Below, piece after piece: positions 57,590-64,000 of a DNA stretch of 64,000 bases (its first letter is position 1; each line of letters begins with the position of its first letter). The stretch covers positions 1 to 64,000 of the forward strand of contig CAJTVF010000007.1 of the NCBI GenBank assembly GCA_910579435.1. The letters run 5' to 3'. This DNA comes from an uncultured Oscillibacter sp. Its GTDB lineage: Bacteria; Bacillota; Clostridia; Oscillospirales; Oscillospiraceae. A program made the translations under genes and the position numbers. The notes under the pieces were generated by a model. The model was not told the DNA's origin. It was given only the letters and a program-made list of their open reading frames with translations, and did not search any database.

Positions 57590-57887
57590 AAGGTGACCTC
57601 CTCGCGCTGGAGAGCGCACTTTTTAAGAAAGAAAAATAAATGTTTTAGGAGAAGTAGTCGTAGGGGGGCGGTTTTGTGGATAAAGGGAATTTTTCCAGAA
57701 GCCCCAGGGCTTTCCGCCTCCACAGCCCCTGTTGAAAAACAGGGCGCTTCTCCACGCCTCCTGTCGAAGGAACGTTTTTCCACAGAAAGGTTTTCCTTTT
57801 CCACCAGCAATTGTGGAAATTTCCCCCCTAAAATCCGGGGATTTTGAGGGAAAAGGAGGAAGATACAACGGGGAATTTCCTCCGTCC
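57590..57887. other. oriC: Putative replication origin (oriC), dnaN-proximal part
   Basis: Contains a perfect DnaA box TGTGGATAA (57675-57683) and weaker ones: TTTTCCACA (57776-57784) and TGTGGAAA (57812-57819). An AT-rich stretch (57620-57650) next to dnaN could unwind. The position between dnaA and dnaN is standard. The box number is low, so the full origin may extend elsewhere. Confidence 0.72.
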
Positions 57888-58050
57888 AGGCCTTGTTTGA
57901 ACCTTGGCGGAATATCGGACTGGGGCAGATTATTTTGCCGGGCAAGGCGGTTGGACGCGGGAATCCTGACGGATTTCAAGTCCAATCCACGCGGTCCTGG
58001 CGGAAAAAGCTGCCCCAAGACGGCGTTTTGACTTTTTTCAAACAAGGCTT
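57888..58050. repeat. PAL-A palindromic element (163 bp), uninterrupted, reaching the dnaA stop
   Basis: Starts AGGCCTTGTTTGAA and ends TTTTTTCAAACAAGGCTT. The interior GACGGATTTCAAGTCCAATCC is the empty site of the insertion seen at 43463. Its right end contributes bases of the dnaA stop codon TAA (58049-58051). Confidence 0.9.
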
Positions 58051-59368
58051 AATGCCGGGAGGTAATGTTGGTTTTTAATTCCTTCACCATTTCGGCAAAG
58101 GCCGGGTCTTTTTTCATTTTCTGCTCCACCTGGCGGATGGAGTGGATGACGGTGGAGTGGTCCCGGTTGTCGAAGAGCTGGCCGATGTTGTCCTGAGAGA
58201 GATTCGTCATGACCCGGATCAGGTACATGGCGATCTGACGGGCCTCCACCGCCGCGCGGACCCGCTGCTGGCCCTTCACCACGGATTCCTCCAGCTGGTA
58301 GTACCGGCTGACGTAGGTCAGGATGCCCTCCGGCGTGGGGATATACTCGTTGCTGCCCTTTAAGATGTCCTGCATGGCCCGGTTCACGGTAGATTCGTCC
58401 GTCTCCTTGTCCAGCAGCTCCTTATAGGCCAGGACCTTATTGACGGTGCCCTCCAGCTGGCGGACGTTGGCGGTGACCTTCTGGGCGATCATGACGGCGA
58501 TCTTGTCCGGAAGGTTCATGCCCAGCAGGGCCGCCTTGTTCTTCACGATGGCAAGCCGGGTCTCGAAGTCCGGCGGCGTCACGTCGGCCAGCAGGCCCCA
58601 CTCGAAGCGGGTGCGGAGCCGGTCGTCCAGCAGGGTCATTTCAGAGGGGGGCCGGTCGGAGGTCAGCACGATCTGCCGCCCGGATTCATACAGGGTGTTG
58701 AAGGTGTGGAAGAACTCGTTCTGCACCTGCTCCTTCCCCGCCACGAACTGCACGTCGTCCACCAGCAGCAGGTCCGCCTCCCGGTACTTGGCCCGGAACT
58801 CGCTGCCCCGGTTGGCCCGGACCAGCTCCACGAACTCGTTGATGAACTCGTCGCCCTTGATGTAGACGATTTTGGAGGCGGGGTCGTTTTTCCGGATGAC
58901 GTTGGCGATGGCGTAGAGCAGGTGGGTCTTTCCCAGGCCGGAGTCCCCGTAAATGAGGAGGGGATTGTAATTCTGGGCGGGGTGCTCCGCCACGGCCATG
59001 GAGGCGGCGTGGGCCAGCTTGTTGGAGGGGCCCACCACGAAATTCTCAAAGGTGAACTCCGCGTAGGTGAACCGCTCGGACTGGCGCTTGGGCGCGGCGG
59101 CGCCCTGAAACTCCACCAGCCCCGCGTCGTCCAGAATCTTCACCTCGAAGTCCGTGGAGAAAAGGTCGTGGAGGGCTGCCTTGATGTTGTTTAAAAACAG
59201 GGATTCCAGGTATCCCCTTTTGAAATCGCTGGCGCAGTGGAGGTAACAGGTATTGCCCTTGATATCCACAATGCGGAGCTCATCGAACCAAGTGGCGATG
59301 GTAGTCTCGGAGAGCGTGCCCTGAAGCTGGCGCAGGACATTCTCCCAAATGTCGGTGACGGAATTCAA
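58049..59368 (-). CDS. dnaA: Chromosomal replication initiator DnaA
   Basis: AAA+ initiator that binds DnaA boxes and opens oriC; 439 aa. Domain I (about 1-80) is typical (DIWENVLRQLQG). Walker A is GDSGLGKTHLLYA, Walker B ADLLLVDDVQF, and the C-terminal HTH signature DNRDHSTVIHSIRQVEQ. The start appears to be TTG (59366-59368), with AGGTG about ten bases upstream. The last codon and stop meet PAL-A. Confidence 0.96.
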   Translation of the reverse strand: MNSVTDIWENVLRQLQGTLSETTIATWFDELRIVDIKGNTCYLHCASDFKRGYLESLFLNNIKAALHDLFSTDFEVKILDDAGLVEFQGAAAPKRQSERFTYAEFTFENFVVGPSNKLAHAASMAVAEHPAQNYNPLLIYGDSGLGKTHLLYAIANVIRKNDPASKIVYIKGDEFINEFVELVRANRGSEFRAKYREADLLLVDDVQFVAGKEQVQNEFFHTFNTLYESGRQIVLTSDRPPSEMTLLDDRLRTRFEWGLLADVTPPDFETRLAIVKNKAALLGMNLPDKIAVMIAQKVTANVRQLEGTVNKVLAYKELLDKETDESTVNRAMQDILKGSNEYIPTPEGILTYVSRYYQLEESVVKGQQRVRAAVEARQIAMYLIRVMTNLSQDNIGQLFDNRDHSTVIHSIRQVEQKMKKDPAFAEMVKELKTNITSRH

Positions 59369-59411
59369 AAAGGAAACACCTCTCTTTCTTCTCTTTCAAA
59401 AACATTTATGT

Positions 59412-59440
59412 ATTATAGCAGAAAAAGGAGCGGATGGCAA
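59412..59440 (-). promoter_or_regulatory. Promoter of dnaA
   Basis: Minus-strand TTGCCA (59435-59440) and TATAAT (59412-59417), 17-bp spacer. Confidence 0.82.
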
Positions 59441-59489
59441 TACTTATTCTAATAATAAGCGTCCGGTTTTAACCCGGCGGAACCGCTTC

Positions 59490-59518
59490 TTGACATCAAC
59501 GGAAGATTCTCTTATAAT
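59490..59518 (+). promoter_or_regulatory. Promoter of the phosphoglucomutase gene
   Basis: TTGACA (59490-59495), 17-bp spacer, TATAAT (59513-59518), divergent from the dnaA promoter. Confidence 0.92.
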
Positions 59519-59620
59519 ATTTTTGTGCGGCATGGATAATTTTGCCGGATGTCAGGAAACGAACGTTGTCAAAATCCATCAAACGGAAGGAAGCGCGTTC
59601 ACAAAAGGAGGAGCATCGCT

Positions 59621-61348
59621 ATGGACTTCATGAAGGAATATGAGAAATGGTTATCCAGCCCCGCCCTGAGCGAGGCGGAAAAAGCCGAGCTGGAGGCCAT
59701 CAAAAATGACCCCAAGGAGATCGAGTCCCGGTTTTACGGGCCCCTGGAATTCGGCACCGCCGGACTCCGGGGCACCATGTACACAGGCCTGCACAACATG
59801 AATATCCATGTGATCCGCTGGGCCACCCAGGGCTTTGCCGACGTGATCTGCGCCGAAGGCGAGGAGGGAAAGAAGCGGGGCGTGGCCATCTGCATGGACT
59901 GCCGGAACCACTCCATGGAATTCGCCCGGGCCGCCGCCGAGGTCTGCGCCGCCAACGGCATCCACGTGCGGATCTTTGAGGCCCTGCGCCCCACCCCGGA
60001 GCTGAGCTTCGCCGTCCGGGAGTACCGCTGCCAGGCGGGCATCAACGTCACCGCCAGCCACAACCCCAAGGAGTACAACGGCTATAAGGTCTATTGGCAG
60101 GACGGCGCCCAGCTTCCCCCCCGTCACGCCGACGCCATTGCCAAGCGCCTGGGAGAGACCGACATTTTCAACGATATCAAGCGTATGGACTACGACGAGG
60201 CGGTCAGGGCCGGGATCATTGAGGTCCTGGGGGCCGGGACCGACGAGAAATTCCTCTCCAACGTTATGGGGCAGGTCAACGACAAGGCCGCCGTGGCCAA
60301 GGTGGCGGACAGCTTCAAGATGGTCTACACCCCCTTCCACGGCACCGGCCACAAGCTGATTCCCGAGGTCCTGGGCCGCCTGGGCGTGAAGCACCTGCTC
60401 TGCGTGCCCGAGCAGATGGTCATTGACGGAGACTTCCCCACCGTGGTCTCCCCCAACCCGGAGAATCCCGAGGGCTTCTACCTGGCGGTGGACCTGGCGA
60501 AGAAGGAGGGCGCGGACTTCATCCTGGGCTCCGACCCCGACGCCGACCGGGTGGGCATCATGGTCCGCGCCAAGGACGGCGAGTTCAAGGTCATCACCGG
60601 AAACCAGACCGGCGTGCTGCTGCTGGACTACCTCATCGGCGCGCGGAAGCGGGCGGGCACCATGCCGGAGAAGGCCACGGCCCTGAAGACCATCGTCACC
60701 ACGGAGATGGCACGGAAGGTGGCGGAGGTCAACGGCCTTCAGTGCTTCGACACCTTCACCGGCTTCAAGTTCCTGGCGGAGAAGAAGGACAAGCTGGAAG
60801 CCGCCGGCGAGGGCAAGGTCATCTTCTCCTATGAGGAGAGCTACGGCTATATGCTGGGCGATTATGTCCGGGACAAGGACGCCGTTACCGCCGCCCTGCT
60901 GCTGACGGAAATGGCCGCCTGGTACGCCGGCCAGGGAATGACCCTGTCGGACGCCCTGGACGCCCTGTATGAGAAGTACGGCTATTACGCCGAGCATACC
61001 TACAACCTGGTCATGCCCGGCCTGGACGGCCTGAAGGACATGGCGAACCTGATGAAGGGCCTGCGGGAGAATCCCCCGGCGGAGATCTCCGGCGTGAAGG
61101 CGGTCCAGTTCAAGGACTATTCCGACGGGTCCGTGGTGGACTGCGCCACCGGGGCGAAGAGCGCCATGGAGCTGTCCGGGTCCAATGTGCTCCGCTTCGA
61201 GATGGAGGACGGCACCTCCATCATTGTCCGGCCCTCCGGCACGGAGCCCAAGATCAAGGTCTATATCCTCACCCAGGGGAAGGACGCCGCCGGCGCCAAG
61301 GCCAATGTGGATAAGTACGGCGAGTGGGTGAAGTCCCTCCAGAAATAA
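59621..61348 (+). CDS. Phosphoglucomutase/phosphomannomutase
   Basis: Alpha-D-phosphohexomutase, 575 aa, interconverting glucose-1-P and glucose-6-P (or mannose equivalents). It has the phosphoserine loop in NVTASHNPKEYNGYKVYW, the metal loop DPDADRVGI, the sugar loop EESYGYMLGDYVRDKDA and the phosphate loop RPSGTEPKIKVY. The ATG at 59621 follows AAAGGAGGAGC. The length is of the PgcA type. Confidence 0.95.
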   Translation: MDFMKEYEKWLSSPALSEAEKAELEAIKNDPKEIESRFYGPLEFGTAGLRGTMYTGLHNMNIHVIRWATQGFADVICAEGEEGKKRGVAICMDCRNHSMEFARAAAEVCAANGIHVRIFEALRPTPELSFAVREYRCQAGINVTASHNPKEYNGYKVYWQDGAQLPPRHADAIAKRLGETDIFNDIKRMDYDEAVRAGIIEVLGAGTDEKFLSNVMGQVNDKAAVAKVADSFKMVYTPFHGTGHKLIPEVLGRLGVKHLLCVPEQMVIDGDFPTVVSPNPENPEGFYLAVDLAKKEGADFILGSDPDADRVGIMVRAKDGEFKVITGNQTGVLLLDYLIGARKRAGTMPEKATALKTIVTTEMARKVAEVNGLQCFDTFTGFKFLAEKKDKLEAAGEGKVIFSYEESYGYMLGDYVRDKDAVTAALLLTEMAAWYAGQGMTLSDALDALYEKYGYYAEHTYNLVMPGLDGLKDMANLMKGLRENPPAEISGVKAVQFKDYSDGSVVDCATGAKSAMELSGSNVLRFEMEDGTSIIVRPSGTEPKIKVYILTQGKDAAGAKANVDKYGEWVKSLQK

Positions 61349-61362
61349 GCGGAATGGATATG

Positions 61363-61389
61363 GGGCGGGCCTGTGGGTCCGCCCTCTTT
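61363..61389 (+). terminator. Probable terminator after phosphoglucomutase
   Basis: Arms GGGCGGGCC and GGTCCGCCC with a short loop, followed by TCTTTCC. Confidence 0.6.
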
Positions 61390-61410
61390 CCGGGAGCATG
61401 GCAGTTCCTG

Positions 61411-61447
61411 GGGAATGGCCTGACCAAGGGGTCAGGCCCCACAAAGA
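61411..61447 (+). repeat. REP-G hairpin (pair member 1)
   Basis: Core with one loop change (ACCAAGGGGT); flanks GAATGG and CCACAAAGAAGG. It forms an inverted pair with the copy at 61522, about 75 bp apart. Confidence 0.88.
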
Positions 61448-61521
61448 AGGATTTCTGTTCTACCGGACCACCAGCAATGCCGGGCCCGAAATGCTGTAGC
61501 CCGGGTAGGAGCATGCACTTT

Positions 61522-61555
61522 CCTTGTGGGGCCTGACCCCCTGGTCAGGCCATTC
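61522..61555 (-). repeat. REP-G hairpin (pair member 2)
   Basis: Canonical core, opposite orientation. The pair and nothing else recognisable occupy the gap upstream of the SLH gene. Confidence 0.88.
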
Positions 61556-61673
61556 CCCCCTCCCCCAAAAATTTTTTGAGAAAATTTAAAAACCATAAAA
61601 CCTGGGGGCCTCCTCCCGGCACTTAATAGATAATGGGGTATTTCAGGCCCTGAATATGAAAGGAGCGATTATC

Positions 61674-62887
61674 ATGAAAAACTGCTTTCCCTCCTCCTGG
61701 CCCTGGCGCTGTGCGCCGCCCTGGCCGTTCCCGCCCTGGCGGCGGAGTTCTCCGATGTTCCCGCCGGTCACAGCTTCTATTCCGCCATCGCGGACTGCTC
61801 CGCCAAGGGCATCGTCGGCGGCTACTCGGACGGCACATTCCGCCCCGGCAATACGGTGACCCGGGCCCAGTTCTGCGTCATGCTCTCCCGGGCCTTCTAT
61901 GCCGGAGACGTGGAAAAATACAGCAGTCCCATCTATATCCAGCTAGCCCCCTTCTGGGCCAACTATCAGGCCATGGAAGCCCACCAGGCCCTGAGCGGAG
62001 CCAGCTTCGCGAACGAGATTGAGAACACGCCCGCCATGAACCAGGGCATCTCCCGGTACGACATGGCCCAGCTCATGACCAACATCATGACCGGGCAGGG
62101 CTTTTCCGCCGGAGAGGCCGAAAAAGCCGCCTCCGCCGCCCGGATCGCCGACTATGCCGGCATTCCCGCCCAATACAAGGAAGCGGTTTCCAACGTCTAC
62201 GCCCTGGGCATCATCGGCGGATATTCCGACGGGACCTTTGGCGGGACCGTCACCATGAACCGGGGCCAGGCCGCCGTGGTCATCCACCGCATGGCCCAGT
62301 ATATGGGAAGCACGGAAGCTCCCCAGGCCCCCGCCCGGACCGAAGCGCCCGAGACCCCCTCCGCCCCCCAGGCCCCGTCCGGCAGGACCCTGACCAACGG
62401 CAAGGCCGTGACCGAGGACAACATTCTGGAACTTCTGAACGAGCTACAGGCCAAGTATCCCCAGGGCGCCAGCTTTGTTAACGGATACTCTGCTGGAAAC
62501 AAGAGCTATGATGTTTTCAAAGTGACAAATACCTACGATAGAGCTAAGGGCGGAAAAACCAGCACAACCGGAGACTGCGGCGGCTGGGCGGCTCTTGTCA
62601 GTGACTATATCTTCGGCCAGACGGGTTTCCCTGCACGCAAGGTTGCTCTTGCTGATGTTCGACCTGGCGATATTGGAATTTCCCTAGACTCTAATGGAAA
62701 ACTTACCCATGTATTTATCATAACAACTCGTGCTACGCACAACGATGAGTGTGAATGGATGGAATTCATAAGCACTGATGCTGGTGGAACGCCGAACATC
62801 GTTCGCTGGAACACACTCAATGCGCAATACGATGTCCTTCAGCCCGGCGATTACACTACTGACGTTTGGACCCGCTACCCCGAATAA
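61674..62887 (+). pseudogene. SLH protein with a Cys/His C-terminal domain, frameshifted at the start
   Basis: ATG at 61674 (AAAGGAG upstream) is followed by AAAAA and CTG. One more A would give a signal peptide (KLLSLLLALALCAALAVPA) in frame with the rest; as written the signal lies in another frame with no own start. The frame then holds two SLH units (FSDVPAGHSFYSAI, GIVGGYSDGTFRPGN; later VYALGIIGGYSDGTFGG), a Pro/Ala linker (about 220-240), and a domain with GDCGGWAALVSDY and DIGISLDSNGKLTHVFII resembling NlpC/transglutaminase-like folds. From about 62470 the DNA is much less GC-rich. Confidence 0.75.
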
Positions 62888-62998
62888 GTAAGGAAACAAC
62901 AGTCCTCCAGGAGTACCTGGGGGGCTTGCACATATTGACGAAATTTTCACCGGCATTTTGGATGGGAAGCATAAATGTGATTCTGCCCAAAATTTTAG

Positions 62999-63027
62999 TT
63001 GTATTCCGCCTGGGAATGTTGTATAAT
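62999..63027 (+). promoter_or_regulatory. Promoter upstream of the 48-aa gene
   Basis: TTGTAT (62999-63004), 17-bp spacer, TATAAT (63022-63027). Confidence 0.65.
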
Positions 63028-63091
63028 TCATATATTGGACGCTTGCGGCCCTCCCGGGCCCGCCGGTATGGTAAAAAAGGAGGCATCGGCT

Positions 63092-63238
63092 ATGGGAATG
63101 ACCGATAAGCAATTCAACAGCTATGTGCGCTTTATCCTCTCGGCGCTGAAGGACATGCTGGAGGAGACCGACGAGCAGAAAAAAGCGGCAAAGGCGAAAG
63201 AGCTGATGGAGAACCTGCAAACGACATTAGAAGACTAA
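63092..63238 (+). CDS. Small helical protein (48 aa)
   Basis: ATG with AAAGGAGG upstream. The product starts MGMTDKQFNSYVRF, continues LSALKDMLEETDEQKKAAKAKE and ends LQTTLED. It is fully helical and charged, without a signal. It lies 15 bp before the EF-G-like gene with its own promoter, so the two are probably an operon. I know no family name. Confidence 0.75.
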   Translation: MGMTDKQFNSYVRFILSALKDMLEETDEQKKAAKAKELMENLQTTLED

Positions 63239-63253
63239 GGAGTGGAACGAATC

Positions 63254-64000
63254 ATGAGCTATTCTGTACAGAACATCCGCAACGTCTGTCTGCTGGGGCA
63301 CAGCGGCAGCGGCAAGACCGCCCTGGCCGAGAGCCTGCTCTACATGACCGGCGTCATCGATAGAATGGGCCGGGCCGCCGACGGAAACACCGTCTGCGAC
63401 TACGATCCCGAGGAGACCAAGCGCCAGATCTCCCTGTCCCTCTCCCTGGCCCCCCTGGATTACAAGGGCTGCCGCATCAACCTGATGGACACCCCGGGCG
63501 CCTTTGACTTCGCCGGGGAGGCCATGGCCGCCCTCCGGGCCGCCGACGCCGCCGTCATCGTCTGCTCCGCCAAGGACGGCGTGTCCGTGGGCCTGGAGAA
63601 GGCGTGGAAATACTGCGAGGAGCGGAACATGCCCCGCTTCATCTACATTTCCAAGACCGACGAGGACAACTCCGACTATAACGCCACCTTCGAGGCCCTG
63701 CGGGAGCGCTTCGGCAAGAAGATCGCCCCGGTGGTGGTCCCCATCTGGGACGGCAGCAAAAAGGTCACCGGCGTCATCGATGTTTTGAACAAGCGGGCCT
63801 ATGAGATGCAGAGCCTCAAGCGGGTGGAGATCGCGGTCCCCGCCGACAAAGAAGGCGTCATCGCCGAGTTCAACGACGCCCTCAAGGAGTCCGTGGCCGA
63901 GACCAGCGAGGAGCTGATGGAGAAATTCTTCGGCGGCGAGGACTTTACCTATGCCGAAATGATCCAGGGCCTGCGCCAGGGCGTCCGGGAGCTGAGCCTC
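63254..64000 (+). CDS. EF-G-like translational GTPase, partial (runs off the window)
   Basis: The first 249 residues of an elongation-factor-G-family GTPase. G1 is GHSGSGKT, switch I contains the Cys/Asp-rich TVCDYDPEETKRQISLS, G3 is MDTPGAFDFAGE and G4 is SKTD in place of the canonical NKxD. The altered G4 and the diverged switch I suggest the accessory FusA2-like group rather than the main EF-G. AAGGAG precedes the ATG. Confidence 0.88.
   Translation, partial: MSYSVQNIRNVCLLGHSGSGKTALAESLLYMTGVIDRMGRAADGNTVCDYDPEETKRQISLSLSLAPLDYKGCRINLMDTPGAFDFAGEAMAALRAADAAVIVCSAKDGVSVGLEKAWKYCEERNMPRFIYISKTDEDNSDYNATFEALRERFGKKIAPVVVPIWDGSKKVTGVIDVLNKRAYEMQSLKRVEIAVPADKEGVIAEFNDALKESVAETSEELMEKFFGGEDFTYAEMIQGLRQGVRELSL

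Noticed and set aside
15336..61555. REP-G hairpins as Rho-independent terminators
   Set aside because: Most copies lack a T run, two lie inside a coding frame, and the conserved flanks exceed what a terminator needs.
1..64000. CRISPR arrays
   Set aside because: No run of regularly spaced direct repeats is seen; the dispersed repeats are palindromic and irregularly placed.

Overview
The window looks like the replication-origin region of a GC-rich, low-GC-phylum (Firmicutes/Clostridia) chromosome, most plausibly a member of the Oscillospiraceae (Oscillibacter/Flavonifractor/Lawsonibacter type). The basis is gene content and sequence style: T-box-controlled aminoacyl-tRNA synthetases, mreC-mreD-PBP2, RemB next to recF, S-layer-homology (SLH) proteins, strong Shine-Dalgarno sites and sigma-A-type promoters. 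The genus is an inference.

Layout. 0-10 kb: ileS, aspS and hisS on the minus strand, with T-box leaders in front of ileS and hisS; a small XRE regulator with a divergent 57-aa gene and a decayed acetyltransferase lie between ileS and aspS. 10-13.5 kb: mgsA, minD, rsmG, mscL and an SLH protein. 13.6-20.7 kb: serS, three related 'RPVDIY' membrane proteins (one decayed), a coiled-coil membrane protein, parB-parA with nearby parS sites, and a GH13 glucosidase. 20.9-29.2 kb: PBP2, mreD, mreC, maf, dut, a U32 peptidase/hydroxylase, zapA and degV. 29.6-37 kb (plus strand): an operon of a divergent type IIA topoisomerase B subunit, a REP-associated tyrosine transposase (RAYT), the topoisomerase A subunit, YitT and an LUD protein, then a lipoprotein. 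37-43.4 kb: tRNA-Gly(GCC), the glyS T-box and glyS, an LTA-synthase-like sulfatase, a small DUF6881-like gene and a long AlaX editing protein. 43.4-49 kb: nagZ-like GH3 lipoprotein, nadE, and an uncharacterised gene pair. 49-59.4 kb: rnhA, gyrA, a frameshifted lipoprotein, gyrB, remB, recF, S4 protein (yaaA), dnaN, putative oriC, dnaA. 59.6-64 kb: phosphoglucomutase, a frameshifted SLH protein, a 48-aa protein and the start of an EF-G-like GTPase. Genes left of oriC are mostly on the minus strand and those right of it on the plus strand, as expected for transcription away from the origin; 29.6-41.8 kb is the main exception.

The most unusual feature is the density and variety of small non-coding repeats. 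PAL-A is a palindromic element of about 163 bp with ends AGGCCTTGTTTGAAAA (six copies, two internally deleted). One copy lies inside the glyS T-box leader, one supplies the dnaA stop codon and fills half of the oriC spacer, and one carries a second, different element (PAL-N, 159 bp) with a visible 4-bp TCAA target duplication. PAL-B is a third palindromic element of 161 bp abutting the aspS stop codon. REP-G is a short hairpin with arms GGCCTGACC/GGTCAGGCC (seven close copies); two copies are embedded in frame in the RAYT gene itself. Longer repeats (REP-L, REP-E, REP-F) lie in other intergenic spaces, and the nadE-nagZ junction carries a tandem duplication.

Several genes are broken or truncated: the acetyltransferase, one RPVDIY paralogue, a secreted-protein remnant next to PAL-A at 43.7 kb, the lipoprotein between gyrB and gyrA, and the SLH protein at 61.7 kb, which has a five-A run after its start codon where six would restore the frame.
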